Below are positions 30,652 through 40,017 of a stretch of 51,860 nt of DNA, in pieces (the stretch's first letter is position 1; every line of letters begins with the position of its first letter). A model generated the notes under the pieces. That model worked only from the letters and a program-made list of their open reading frames with translations. It searched no databases and was not told the origin of the DNA. Position numbers and translations under genes: made by a program. The stretch comes from Desulfomicrobium sp. UBA5193 (GTDB lineage Bacteria; Desulfobacterota; Desulfovibrionia; Desulfovibrionales; Desulfomicrobiaceae), in NCBI GenBank assembly GCA_002412965.1, contig DHWB01000003.1:642-52501 (forward strand). Direction: 5' to 3'.

Positions 30652-32145
30652 TCAAGGTGCGGAGTCCTTTCTTTTTATTCCGTATTTTTTGCATTTTTCA
30701 TACAGAGTGGCTCTTGAAATATTGAGATGCTTTGCAGTTCTGGCCATGTTGCCATTGTTCGCCTCAAGGGCCTGGCGGATGAGAGAAAGTTCCGCGTTCG
30801 CGTTCATTACGTGGAGAGATGCCAGCGGCGGGCTGAAGCCTTCGATGGTTTTTCCCGATGCCTGGGTTGATGGTTGTTGGTCCGGGCAGGCGGTTGTGCC
30901 CGCAGCTGCCTCGGGTCCGGGGGTGGCTTTCCATCCTGCCCGATTTGGTGACGTGAGAGTTGGGGGCAGATCCTGGACGTGAATCTTGCGTCCGTCGCCA
31001 ACGCTGACCGCCCGAATGAGCACGTTGCGCAATTCGCGAATGTTTCCAGGCCAGTCGTAGGCAATGAGCGTCTCCATGGTTTCCGGGGTGATGATCAGGT
31101 CATCCTTGCCCATTCTCGCAATAAGGGCCCTTGCGATGACCGGAATGTCAAAGGCGCGCTCGGACAACGAGGGAATCTGCAGGGGCAGGGCGCTGATGCG
31201 GTAGAACAGGTCCTCGCGAAAACTTCCCTGGGCCACGATGTCGTCGAGATTCCGGTTCGTGGCCGCAACCAGGCGAAAGTCCACCGCGTGGGCTTTGGTC
31301 GATCCAACCCTGTACACGGTCTTTTCTTCCAAAACGCGAAGCAATTTCGCCTGCGCCGCCAGGGGCATGTCCCCGATCTCGTCCAGAAAAAGCGTCCCAT
31401 TGTCCGCAAGTTCAATCAGGCCGACCTTGCCTTCCTTGTTGGCGCCGGAAAAGGCTCCGCCAGCGTAACCGAAGAGCTCGGATTCAAACAGCTCGAAGGG
31501 CACCGCCGCGCAGTTGATGCCGACGAAAGGGCCGTTTTTTCGAGGGCTCTCGGAGTGGAGGGCGTTGGCGAAGAGCTCCTTGCCCGTTCCGGTTGGGCCT
31601 TGGATGAGGACGGGAAAGTCGGTTTTGGCGAAATTGACCAGCCGGCTTTTGGCCAGGGTAAGCGGGGTGCTCTCGCCAAGAATGCTGTCCAGCGTATATC
31701 GCGCTGAAAGCGCGCTCTGTATCCGTCTTTTGTAAAAATTGACCTTGTTGTCCAATTGTTCAACTTTTTCCGCCAATTTTTTCAGTTCATTCGGATTTCG
31801 AAACATGCACATGGAGACCATGCCGAGCACAGTGCCATTTTCATCGCTCATGGGAATTCTGTTGACGATAGTCGTGTTCTTGGCTTCTCCCTCTCCGATT
31901 ATGCAGAAATCGCCAATTTCTTTATTCCCTGACTGCATTACTTTCAAAGCTCTTGTTTTTGGTATGACATCAACAATATTCCTGTTTAAAATATTGTTTT
32001 TTGAAGAGCAGAGTATTTCGGCATATGCATCATTGATATATATTATTTTTCCATCAATATCGCAAAGATATATTCCGACATGAAGCGAATCGAGGATCTT
32101 TTCATGAATGCTTTCAAAAATTTTGCTGTCAGTGAGCTTTGTCAT
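30652..32145 (-). CDS. PAS-domain sigma-54-dependent activator (sulfonate operon regulator)
   Basis: About 497-aa enhancer-binding protein. N-terminal PAS domain (about 15-120, HVGIYLCDIDGKIIYINDAYAEIL), a short coiled linker, AAA+ domain (about 155-380) with Walker A GPTGTGKE, GAFSGA (the sigma-54 contact loop, Ser for the usual Thr) and Walker B LFLDEIGDM, then a Fis-type helix-turn-helix (NISRATLYEKCKKYGI). It activates promoters of the GG-N10-GC type. Such a promoter lies in the divergent spacer before xsc, so it probably switches on the sulfonate operon in response to a ligand. TTG 32160 is an alternative start. Confidence 0.92.
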   Translation of the reverse strand: MTKLTDSKIFESIHEKILDSLHVGIYLCDIDGKIIYINDAYAEILCSSKNNILNRNIVDVIPKTRALKVMQSGNKEIGDFCIIGEGEAKNTTIVNRIPMSDENGTVLGMVSMCMFRNPNELKKLAEKVEQLDNKVNFYKRRIQSALSARYTLDSILGESTPLTLAKSRLVNFAKTDFPVLIQGPTGTGKELFANALHSESPRKNGPFVGINCAAVPFELFESELFGYAGGAFSGANKEGKVGLIELADNGTLFLDEIGDMPLAAQAKLLRVLEEKTVYRVGSTKAHAVDFRLVAATNRNLDDIVAQGSFREDLFYRISALPLQIPSLSERAFDIPVIARALIARMGKDDLIITPETMETLIAYDWPGNIRELRNVLIRAVSVGDGRKIHVQDLPPTLTSPNRAGWKATPGPEAAAGTTACPDQQPSTQASGKTIEGFSPPLASLHVMNANAELSLIRQALEANNGNMARTAKHLNISRATLYEKCKKYGIKRKDSAP

Positions 32146-32646
32146 ATTGGCTTTGTGCAATCCTTTTCGACGTTAGACGGGGCTGGGTGCCTATTGACTC
32201 CGCCATGCCCTGCGGTGACTGCCTTGTCCAGATCAAAGTGTATGGATGGCAAGACATGTGGTGTCCGTCATGTGTCTTGATTTCTGGACACTTTGGAGTT
32301 TTATTTTAACGATCTGTTTTTGTTGTTATATTTTCAGCAATGCCAAGGCATGAGCAAGGCTGCTGGTCTCGTGGCGGGTTGTCTTGCTGAAACAAGTCAA
32401 AATATCAGCTGGTTAAGTCATATGGGAAAAGTGTCTGCGTGCCCATACACTCGGGCGCTCGAGAACACTGCAATCGAGTGACAAAGCGACGCAGATATTG
32501 TCTTGAAAAATCCATTGTCTCCCGAACCGCCTTGGTTCCTGGGGTTTCGGCATTCTTCGTGTCTTCGGTTGGCTCGACCGTTGCTTTGCTGGATATGATT
32601 TGGGTGAAAACCAAAAATTTAATCATATGCAAAGGAGCGAAATTCC
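32146..32646. other. Divergent regulatory spacer of the sulfonate operon
   Basis: 500 bp between the activator and xsc. Besides the promoter at 32569, it holds an inverted CAAAGTGT (32234-32241) / ACACTTTG (32288-32295) pair, with TGTCCA (32225-32230) and TGGACA (32285-32290) alongside, about 280-340 bp upstream of the promoter. This is a candidate activator site. No protein-like ORF. Confidence 0.55.
32569..32585 (+). promoter_or_regulatory. Sigma-54 promoter of the sulfonate operon
   Basis: TTGGCTCG-N4-TTGCT: GG at 32571-32572 and GC at 32583-32584, ten bases between, near consensus. About 62 bp before the xsc start, with the expected start point near 32596. Confidence 0.75.
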
Positions 32647-34392
32647 ATGCCTAAAATGACACCGAGCGAAGCAATGGCAGAGGTACTGGTCCAGGAGGGA
32701 GTAAGCCACGTCAGTGGGATTCTCGGCTCTGCCTTCATGGATCTTCTCGATCTGTTTCCAGCCGCAGGGATAGACTTCATCTCTGTGCGCCATGAGCAGA
32801 CCGCCGGACACATGGCCGATGCCTATGGCCGCCTGACCGGCAAGGCAGGCGTGGTCATCGGGCAGAACGGCCCTGGCATCACGAACTATGTCACGGCAGT
32901 GGCCACGGCCAACATGGCCCATACGCCCATGGTCGTGCTTTCGCCCAGCGCGGGCACGATCTCCGTCGGATGGGACGGGTTTCAGGAGTGTGACACCTGG
33001 AACATCTTCAAGCCGATCACCAAGGCCTCGTTGCGGGTGACGCATCCGAGGCGCGCGGCAGACATACTGCGCACGGCTTTTCGCATCGCCTACGCCGAAC
33101 GTGGCCCCGTGCTCGTCGACATACCGCGAGACTATTTTTACGGGGAACTGGACGAAGACATCCTGCATCCCTCCCAGTACCGCGTAGCCCCCGGCGGCAT
33201 CGGCAATCCCGAACACTTCGCCGCCGCGGTGGAGGTGCTCAAGAACGCCAGGAACCCGGTCATCGTCTCGGGTCGCGGCGCGGTCGACGCCGACTGCATA
33301 GGCACCATCAAGGCTCTGGCCGAACATCTCGGCGCGCCCGTCGCCACGACGTACATGCACAATGACGCATTCCCCTACGAGCATCCGCTGTGGACCGGAC
33401 CAATCGGCTACATGGGCTCCAAGGCGGCCATGCGCATCCTGCAGAAGGCCGACGTCATCCTGGCCGTGGGCACACGTCTGTCCTATTTCGGCACCCTGCC
33501 GCAGTACGACATCAACTACTTTCCGAAGACCGCCAAGATCGTGCAGATCGACATCAATCCCCGGCATATCGCCAAGACGCATCCGGTGGCGGTGGGGCTT
33601 TGCGCCGACGCCAAGGATGCTTCCGAAGAGCTTTTCAGCAGATTGCGCGCCGCGGTTCCGGCCAGAAAGGATCTCTCCGGTACGTACAATCTGGTCAAGG
33701 CGGAGCTTGCCGACTGGTACAAGGAGATCGCCGCCATTGCGGACGAGCCCACTCCCGAAGGTCAGATGCATCCGCGCAAGGCCCTGGAAATCGTGGGCAA
33801 GTTCATCACCGAGACCAACGCCATCGCCACGACGGACATCGGCAACACCTCCTCCACGGCCAACAGCTATCTGCGCTTCAACCAGCCCAAGCGTCATGTG
33901 GCGACACTGACCTTCGGCAACACGGGATTCGCATATCAGGCGAGCCTCGGAGCGCAGCTGGCCTTTCCGGAAGACACGGTCGTCTCCATTGTCGGTGACG
34001 GCGCATGGGGTATGAGCCTCTTCGAGGTGCCGACGGCGGTCCAATACAACCTTCCGGTCATAGCCACCGTGTACAACAACGGCGCATGGTGCGCGGAGAA
34101 GAAGAATCAGGTTGATTTCTACAACAACAGGTTTGTCGGAGCGGACATCTGGTCCAACTCCTACGCCAGGATCGCCGAGGCCATGGGCGCCGATGGGTAT
34201 CGGGTCAACACCCAGAAGGATCTGGCCGAGGCCTTGGACGCGGCCAGGAAGAACCGGCGCCCCGCGGTCATCGAAGTCATGACTGACGGCACCCGTCTGG
34301 CCCCGCCTTTCCGGCGCGACGCATTGGCCCTGCCAACGCGGTATCTGCCGAAGTACGAGCACCTGGACAAGAAGCATTTTCCTGGAATCTAG
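32647..34392 (+). CDS. xsc: Sulfoacetaldehyde acetyltransferase
   Basis: 581-aa thiamine-diphosphate enzyme converting sulfoacetaldehyde plus phosphate to acetyl phosphate and sulfite. The TPP-activating Glu is Glu50 (VRHEQTAGHMADAYGR). The Mg/TPP motif starts at Gly450 (GDGAWG) and ends with Asn477-Asn478. The segment GPGITNYVTAVATA and the C-terminus are typical of Xsc rather than acetolactate synthase. Strong AAAGGAG ribosome-binding site. First gene of the operon, behind a sigma-54 promoter. In an anaerobe the sulfite would be an electron acceptor and acetyl phosphate gives ATP. Confidence 0.92.
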   Translation: MPKMTPSEAMAEVLVQEGVSHVSGILGSAFMDLLDLFPAAGIDFISVRHEQTAGHMADAYGRLTGKAGVVIGQNGPGITNYVTAVATANMAHTPMVVLSPSAGTISVGWDGFQECDTWNIFKPITKASLRVTHPRRAADILRTAFRIAYAERGPVLVDIPRDYFYGELDEDILHPSQYRVAPGGIGNPEHFAAAVEVLKNARNPVIVSGRGAVDADCIGTIKALAEHLGAPVATTYMHNDAFPYEHPLWTGPIGYMGSKAAMRILQKADVILAVGTRLSYFGTLPQYDINYFPKTAKIVQIDINPRHIAKTHPVAVGLCADAKDASEELFSRLRAAVPARKDLSGTYNLVKAELADWYKEIAAIADEPTPEGQMHPRKALEIVGKFITETNAIATTDIGNTSSTANSYLRFNQPKRHVATLTFGNTGFAYQASLGAQLAFPEDTVVSIVGDGAWGMSLFEVPTAVQYNLPVIATVYNNGAWCAEKKNQVDFYNNRFVGADIWSNSYARIAEAMGADGYRVNTQKDLAEALDAARKNRRPAVIEVMTDGTRLAPPFRRDALALPTRYLPKYEHLDKKHFPGI

Positions 34393-34479
34393 GCACTGTT
34401 TGCCCCTTCGGCCATTTCATCCAAAGAGGTGGCCGGAGGGGGCAGGATGAAAAAGCATGCAACAGTCAGGAGAAAGACA

Positions 34480-35892
34480 ATGAGTAGAGTAGATGAACTC
34501 ATTCATGCCGGTCGAAAGGCGCAAGAGCAGGTGGCCGGTTATACGCAGGAGCAGATAGACGATGTCTGTCTCGCCATCGGGTGGGCTTTGTACAATGACG
34601 ATAACGTCCATGCGCTGTCCAAGCTGGCTGTCGAAGAGACCGGTTACGGAAATTACGACAGCAAGGTTGTCAAGCACAAGCGCAAGGTCGGCGGGGCGGT
34701 GGAGGGAATCCTCGGCAAGGTTTCCGTAGGCCTCATGGAGCGCGACGAAGAGACGGGCATCTCCAAGTATGCGAAGCCGGTGGGCCTGGTCTGCGCAATT
34801 CTGCCCGCCACCAATCCAACCGCCACCGCCGGGACCAAGGCCGTGGCCATCCTCAAGGGTCGCAATGCGGTCATCTTCCGGCCCAGCAGTCGGGCACGCA
34901 AGTCCAGCACGCTGGCCATCGAATTCATGCGCGCCGGACTGCGCCAGATCGGCGCGCCGGAAGACCTGGTCCAGATCTACGACGACGCGGACATCCCCTC
35001 CACCGCCGAGCTCATGCAGCGGTGCGATCTGGTGGTGGCCACCGGCGGCGGTCCCATGGTCCGCGCGGCCTATTCCAGCGGTACGCCTTCCTACGGCGTG
35101 GGCGTGGGCAACGCGGTGTGCATCATCGCCGAAGACGCCGACGTGCAGCAGGCCGTGAGCATGATCACCGCCAGCAAGACCTTTGATTACGCCACCTCCT
35201 GCTCCTCGGAAAATTCCATAATTGTTCACCGCAGCGCGCTTGAAGAGGTGCTGACGGAGGTCAAGGCCAACAAGGGGTACGTGTGCTCACCCGAGGAGAA
35301 GGCCCGGCTGAAGGACTGGATGTGGAAGACGAGCGACAAGGGCAAGCTGGCCTTGAACGGCAAGATCGTCGCCCAGTCCGCCTTCAGGATCGCAACGGAC
35401 GCGGGCCTGGATGTGCCCGAGGATACGTCCATGCTGGTCGTCCTGGGCGAGGAGCCTGCGGTGCAGGACAAGTTCTGCGATGAAAAGATGAGCGTGGTGC
35501 TGACCGTCTTTGTCTACGAAACGTTCGAGGAGGCCCTCGAAAAGATCACGGCCATCACCAACCGGTATGGTCGCGGCCACTCCATGGGTATCCACACATT
35601 CAACCCCGAATACATCGAGCGCATGGGGCAGACCATGCTGACCAGCCGGATCACGGTCCGCCAGCCGATGGCGGCCGCCAACGGCGGACACGCCATGAAC
35701 TCCATGCCGCCCACGGCAACCCTGGGGTGCGGCACCTGGGGCAAGAACAGCACCACGGAGAACATTCACTACAAGCACTTCCTGAACGTCACCTGGGTCA
35801 ACGAGCCTCGCCCGGCCAGAGCGTTCTCCGAAGAGGCAGTCTGGGGCGAATTCTTCGCCCGACTTGGGCAGCATCCCATGAGCAGGAGGTAG
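34480..35892 (+). CDS. sauS: CoA-acylating aldehyde dehydrogenase, probable sulfoacetaldehyde dehydrogenase
   Basis: 470-aa ALDH-fold enzyme with catalytic Cys241 in DYATSCSSENSI and the NAD-binding PATNPTATAGTKAVA segment. It matches CoA-acylating dehydrogenases such as SauS, which reduces sulfoacetyl-CoA to sulfoacetaldehyde. ATG 34480 is used because AGGAGA lies 8 bases upstream; an earlier in-frame start lacks one. Its place between Xsc and the CoA ligase supports SauS over a plain acetaldehyde dehydrogenase. The alternative, acetaldehyde oxidation downstream of the phosphonatase, cannot be excluded. It also resembles EutE/PduP-type enzymes but lacks an encapsulation peptide. Confidence 0.82.
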   Translation: MSRVDELIHAGRKAQEQVAGYTQEQIDDVCLAIGWALYNDDNVHALSKLAVEETGYGNYDSKVVKHKRKVGGAVEGILGKVSVGLMERDEETGISKYAKPVGLVCAILPATNPTATAGTKAVAILKGRNAVIFRPSSRARKSSTLAIEFMRAGLRQIGAPEDLVQIYDDADIPSTAELMQRCDLVVATGGGPMVRAAYSSGTPSYGVGVGNAVCIIAEDADVQQAVSMITASKTFDYATSCSSENSIIVHRSALEEVLTEVKANKGYVCSPEEKARLKDWMWKTSDKGKLALNGKIVAQSAFRIATDAGLDVPEDTSMLVVLGEEPAVQDKFCDEKMSVVLTVFVYETFEEALEKITAITNRYGRGHSMGIHTFNPEYIERMGQTMLTSRITVRQPMAAANGGHAMNSMPPTATLGCGTWGKNSTTENIHYKHFLNVTWVNEPRPARAFSEEAVWGEFFARLGQHPMSRR

Positions 35893-35894
35893 CC

Positions 35895-37019
35895 ATGAAA
35901 CTTTTTGAATTCCAGGCCAAGGATGCCTTCAGGCAGTGCGGCATTCCCGTGCCAAGTGGCGTGCTCGTGGAGAGTCCGGAAGAGGTTTCGAATGCGCTGA
36001 AGGACATATGTCTCCCGTGCGTCATCAAGGCTCAGGTGCTCCAGGGTGGCCGCGGCAAGGCCGGACTTGTGAGGCTGGTCAGGACCAATGACGAAGCCAG
36101 GGAATATGCCCGGTTCCTTTTTGAAGAAAAGGGCGTGCGCAGAGTGCTCGTCGAGGGTGCCGTCGATTTCAAGGACGAACTCTATCTGGCCATCACCGTG
36201 GATGCGGCCAGGTCCAAGGCGGTCATCCTGGCCTGCGCCGAAGGCGGCGTGGACATAGAACTGCTGGCGGCCACCGCCCCGGAAAAGATCGTCACCCAGA
36301 TGGTCGACCTCGACCAGGGTCTGTCCGGATTCCACCTCCGCAACACGGCCTTCGGGCTTGGCCTTGTCGGAGATCGGGCCAAGGCCTTCAACAAGATCCT
36401 CTCCTCCCTGTATCAGGCGTTCCGCAAGTTCGATGCGGAGCTCATCGAGATCAACCCGCTCTTTTTGACGGACGGGGATGTCTTCCTGGCTGGCGACGGC
36501 AAGCTGATCATCGACGACAACTCCATGTCCAGACAGCCGGGCTATGAGGTCACCAGGGATCATTACGAGCACGAGGTGGAATACCAGGCCGCCCTGGCCG
36601 GCATCCCGTATCTGCAGTTCGACGGGGATATCAGCCTCATGTGCGCGGGCGCGGGCCTGACCACCACCGTTTTCGACCTCATCAACTACGCGGGCGGCAC
36701 CGTGGCCAACTATCTGGAGTTCGGCGGCCCCAACTACACCCGGGCCGTGGACGCGATGGAGCTTTGCCTCAAGAACACCCGCGCCAAGGTCATTCTCATC
36801 GTGACCTTCGGCACGGTGGCCAGGGCCGACGTCATCGCCAAGGGTCTGGCAGATGCCGTGGCCAGGTTCAAGCCCTCCATTCCCATTGTGACCTGCATCC
36901 GCGGGACGAACGAGGAGGAAGCGTTTGAAATCATCAGGAGCCTGGGGCTGACTCCCCTGTCCGAAACCGAGGAGGCAGTCCAGCGGGCCGTGGATATCGC
37001 CGCAGGGAGGGCGTCATGA
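35895..37019 (+). CDS. Succinyl-CoA-synthetase-type ligase, beta (ATP-grasp) subunit
   Basis: 374-aa SucC-like subunit. ATG 35895 is preceded by AGGAGG. N-terminal ATP-grasp domain (KLFEFQAKDAFRQCGIPVPSG, KAQVLQGGRGKAGL, then the metal site AELIEINPLF) and C-terminal CoA-ligase domain (EFGGPNYTRAVDAMELCL). With the next gene it forms an ADP-forming acyl-CoA ligase. In this operon the likely substrate is sulfoacetate, activated to sulfoacetyl-CoA for the dehydrogenase. A housekeeping SucC would normally sit with TCA genes; none are present. Overlaps the alpha-subunit gene by 4 bp (ATGA). Confidence 0.88.
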   Translation: MKLFEFQAKDAFRQCGIPVPSGVLVESPEEVSNALKDICLPCVIKAQVLQGGRGKAGLVRLVRTNDEAREYARFLFEEKGVRRVLVEGAVDFKDELYLAITVDAARSKAVILACAEGGVDIELLAATAPEKIVTQMVDLDQGLSGFHLRNTAFGLGLVGDRAKAFNKILSSLYQAFRKFDAELIEINPLFLTDGDVFLAGDGKLIIDDNSMSRQPGYEVTRDHYEHEVEYQAALAGIPYLQFDGDISLMCAGAGLTTTVFDLINYAGGTVANYLEFGGPNYTRAVDAMELCLKNTRAKVILIVTFGTVARADVIAKGLADAVARFKPSIPIVTCIRGTNEEEAFEIIRSLGLTPLSETEEAVQRAVDIAAGRAS

Positions 37020-37897
37020 GCATCTTTATCGACAGCACGAACAGAGTCCTGGTTCAGGGCGCCACCGGCAAGGAGGGCAGCTACTGGACCAAGCATATGC
37101 AGGACATGGGGACCAACGTGGTCTTCGGCGTCACCCCGGGCAAAGAAGGGCAGCAGGTTGAGGGGATTCCGATCTACCACACCATCCGCCGTGGAATGCG
37201 TGATCATGAAGCCGACACGGCCATGCTCTTCGTACCTCCGGCGTTCACCAAGGATGCGATTTTCGAGGCCCTGGACGCGGGCATCCGCAAGATCGTGACC
37301 ATCGCCGACGGCATCCCCCTGCACGAGCTGCTGCAGATCCGCAGCGCAGCTCTGTCCTGCGGAGCCATGGTCGTCGGCGGCAACACGTCGGGCGTAATTT
37401 CCCCCGGCAAGGCCATGATGGGCGTCCTGCCCTACTGGATCGAGCGGGTCTACAAGCCGGGCCGCATCGGCGTCATGACGCGCAGCGGTTCGCTGACCAA
37501 CGAGGTCACGGCCGAGGTGGTCAAGGCCGGGTTCGGGGTCTCCACGCTCATGGGCGTCGGCGGCGACGCGGTGCCTCTGACGCGCTTCGCCGAGATCCTC
37601 CCCTTGTACCAGGCTGACCCAGACACGGACGGCGTGGTCATCATCGGCGAGCTTGGGGGGACCATGGAAGAGGAAGTGGCCGAAGCCATGGAGAGCGGAG
37701 TCTTTTCGAAGCCGCTGGTCGCTTTCATTGGTGGCCGAACCGCTCCCAAGGGCAAGCGCATGGGCCATGCAGGCGCCATTGTCACCGGCAGCAAGGGCAC
37801 AGTGGAGGCCAAGGTGGACGCGCTGACCATGGCCGGAGGCCTGGTCGCCAAAAAACCGAGCCTGATCGGGCCGTTGCTGCGCGAGCTCATGACCTGA
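37016..37897 (+). CDS. Succinyl-CoA-synthetase-type ligase, alpha subunit
   Basis: 293-aa SucD-like subunit. CoA-binding N-terminal Rossmann domain (RVLVQGATGKEGSYWTKHM, GVTPGKEGQ), MTRSGSLTNEV, and the phospho-histidine His251 in GKRMGHAGAI. It transfers phosphate from ATP through the His to an acyl group, then CoA. In family members the acid-binding pocket sits near VGGNTSGV (here GGNTSGVISPG), which could be compared with true SucD to judge substrate. Partner of the preceding subunit. Confidence 0.9.
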   Translation: MSIFIDSTNRVLVQGATGKEGSYWTKHMQDMGTNVVFGVTPGKEGQQVEGIPIYHTIRRGMRDHEADTAMLFVPPAFTKDAIFEALDAGIRKIVTIADGIPLHELLQIRSAALSCGAMVVGGNTSGVISPGKAMMGVLPYWIERVYKPGRIGVMTRSGSLTNEVTAEVVKAGFGVSTLMGVGGDAVPLTRFAEILPLYQADPDTDGVVIIGELGGTMEEEVAEAMESGVFSKPLVAFIGGRTAPKGKRMGHAGAIVTGSKGTVEAKVDALTMAGGLVAKKPSLIGPLLRELMT

Positions 37898-37971
37898 CAA
37901 CTTGAAATCAGGGCGGGGTGGAAGAAACCCCTCCCTGTCACGAAGATAACTCCTGCTTTTGGAGGTATTGC

Positions 37972-39483
37972 ATGGATTTTCTAACATATTTCTTTGCCTG
38001 CTTCACGCCGATAAAGGTCATGCTCATGGTCGGGGGAGCCATCGGGGGCATCCTCATGGGCGCGGCGCCAGGGTTGAGTCCCACCATGGCGGTGGCGCTC
38101 CTGGTGCCCTTCACGTTTCACATGCAGCCTGCGGACGGGCTCATCCTGCTCGGGGCGGTCTATACGGCGGCCGTTGCCGGCGGCTCCATCACCGCCATTC
38201 TCATCAACATTCCCGGAGCGCCGTCGAACATCGCGACAATGTTCGACGGTCATCCCATGGCCAAGAAGGGCCAGGCCGAGAGGGCCCTGTACCTGTCCTT
38301 TTTCAGTTCCGGCGTGGGCGGGCTTTTCGGGGTTGCCGTGCTGATTCTCTTCACCCCGCCCATCGCACGCATGGCCATGGAGTTCGGACCGGCGGAGCTG
38401 TTCTGGCTTGCGATCTTCGGAGTCACGGTCATCGCGGGTCTCTCCTCCGGCACGGTGGTCAAGGGCCTCTATGCGGGGGCGTTCGGCCTGCTCATCAGCT
38501 GTATCGGTGAAAACCCGGTCTACGGGGTGGAGCGCTTCGTCTTCTCGGACATGCTCACTGGAGGAATCTCCATCATCCCGGCGTTGATCGGTCTCTTCGC
38601 CATTCCGCAGATATTCACCCTAGTGGAAACTCTTGGTCAAATTCTGGAGAAGAAGTCTTTCAAGCCCCAGAAGGGAATTCTCAGAGCGGCTTTTTTTGAG
38701 ACATTGCGGCACCCGAAGCAATGGCTGATGGGGTCTGTCGTGGGTTCGATAATCGGGGCGATCCCCGGGGCTGGCGGTCAGGTTGCGGGACTCATCGCCT
38801 ACGACCAGTCCAAGAAGATGTCCAAGACGCCGGAACTCTACGGCACCGGTATGCCCGAGGGGGTCATCTCGGTGGAATCGTCCAACAACGCCACCGTCGG
38901 CCCGGCCCTGATCCCGCTCCTGACCATGGGCATTCCCGGCAGTCCCACCGCCGCGGTGCTGCTTGGGGGGTTGCTGATTCATGGTCTCTTCCCCGGTCCG
39001 GAGCTGTTCACCAAGCACGCGGATGTGGCCTACACCTTCATCGCCAGCATGGTCGTTTCGCAATTCTTCATGGCAATATTCGGCATCATGATCGCACGCT
39101 ACTCGCATGTCGTGATGAACATCCCCAACATATTCATGGTCGCCGCCGTGACCGTGCTCTGCGTGTACGGTTCCTACAGCGTCCAGAACAGCATGGATGA
39201 TGTCATCATCATGTTTACTCTCGGACTGCTCATGTATCTCAGCAGCAGGAATTCGTTCTCGCCCGCACCTGTAGTTCTTGGTTTGATACTTGGACCACTC
39301 GCGGAGGACAACTTCAGTCGAGGAAAAATTATTGCACAAACGAGTGATGGCTTGATGAGCTACTTTTTCACTGGAGGAGTCAATCTTGTAGTCATCTCTC
39401 TCTGCGTAATCTCGATTGTATGGAGCGTTTACAGCGAGTACAAGCTTGCGAGAAACAATGTTCCTTCCTTGTCACAGGCGTAA
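37972..39483 (+). CDS. TctA-type large membrane subunit of a tripartite transporter
   Basis: 503-aa polytopic protein with about 11-12 hydrophobic segments. It shows the duplicated TctA signatures: GGILMGAAPGLSPTMAVALLVPFT near the start and the related IGAIPGAGGQVAGLIAYDQSKK plus SSNNATVGPALIPLLTMGIPGSP in the second half. TctABC systems import carboxylates with a high-affinity periplasmic binding protein. ATG 37972 follows GGAGG; an earlier start would not begin with the conserved sequence. Here it probably takes up sulfoacetate (a C2 sulfonated carboxylate). Confidence 0.92.
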   Translation: MDFLTYFFACFTPIKVMLMVGGAIGGILMGAAPGLSPTMAVALLVPFTFHMQPADGLILLGAVYTAAVAGGSITAILINIPGAPSNIATMFDGHPMAKKGQAERALYLSFFSSGVGGLFGVAVLILFTPPIARMAMEFGPAELFWLAIFGVTVIAGLSSGTVVKGLYAGAFGLLISCIGENPVYGVERFVFSDMLTGGISIIPALIGLFAIPQIFTLVETLGQILEKKSFKPQKGILRAAFFETLRHPKQWLMGSVVGSIIGAIPGAGGQVAGLIAYDQSKKMSKTPELYGTGMPEGVISVESSNNATVGPALIPLLTMGIPGSPTAAVLLGGLLIHGLFPGPELFTKHADVAYTFIASMVVSQFFMAIFGIMIARYSHVVMNIPNIFMVAAVTVLCVYGSYSVQNSMDDVIIMFTLGLLMYLSSRNSFSPAPVVLGLILGPLAEDNFSRGKIIAQTSDGLMSYFFTGGVNLVVISLCVISIVWSVYSEYKLARNNVPSLSQA

Positions 39484-39496
39484 GGAGTAAAATGCA

Positions 39497-39994
39497 ATGA
39501 TAAACGCACGCAAGCGAATTCTGGAAACGACAGTGATGTTTTCCATTCCGATCGTCGCACTCTACATGCTGCGCGACATATCGATAGCTGACGCCAAGAT
39601 GTTTCCGAAATACATCTGTTACTTGATGCTCGCTCTCGCAACCATCAACGCCTTTCAGCTCTGGGTCTACCTGCACAAGATCAGACCCATTCACTGGCCC
39701 ACCTTTTTGCGCTGGTCCATTCCAATCAAGGGCGGATTGACGCCTTTCCCCCTGGTCCGCGTGGGCTTCGCCCTGGTCATGATGGGCGCTTACATCTTTT
39801 GCATGGAGGCAATCGGTTTTTATCTGTCAGGCTTTCTATTCTTTCTCTTGTGCCTGCTTGTGCTTGATCCCGCCAAGCCGACCCTGGGTGGCGCGGTGCG
39901 AAAAACCCTTTACGCTCTGGTCTTCATGGCCGTGGTTTACCTTCTCTTCAGCGTCATGCTCGGAGTGGTGATTCCGAGTGGTATAGCACTATGA
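39497..39994 (+). CDS. TctB-type small membrane subunit
   Basis: 165-aa hydrophobic protein with four predicted helices, the last two (about 120-160) rich in Leu, Phe and Val (GFLFFLLCLLVLDPAKP). The LDPxKP loop and size match TctB. It joins TctA and TctC. AAGGAG lies 10 bases before ATG 39497; the ATG at 39491 closes at once. Short spacing to tctA and tctC supports one transporter. Confidence 0.87.
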   Translation: MINARKRILETTVMFSIPIVALYMLRDISIADAKMFPKYICYLMLALATINAFQLWVYLHKIRPIHWPTFLRWSIPIKGGLTPFPLVRVGFALVMMGAYIFCMEAIGFYLSGFLFFLLCLLVLDPAKPTLGGAVRKTLYALVFMAVVYLLFSVMLGVVIPSGIAL

Positions 39995-40017
39995 ACAACC
40001 TGTCATTTGGAGGAATT

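Noticed and set aside
32293..32481. Short ORF in the divergent regulatory spacer
   Set aside because: Unconvincing composition and no ribosome-binding site; the region is better explained as regulatory.
32623..34377. Long minus-strand open frame opposite xsc
   Set aside because: GC-rich coding DNA leaves the complementary frame open; residue content is His/Gly/Arg/Asp-rich with no domain, while the plus frame is a clear Xsc.
35895..37897. The SucCD-like genes as the housekeeping succinyl-CoA synthetase
   Set aside because: They are embedded between a sulfoacetaldehyde-type dehydrogenase and an importer, with overlap or short spacing, and no TCA genes are near; activity on succinate still cannot be excluded by sequence.
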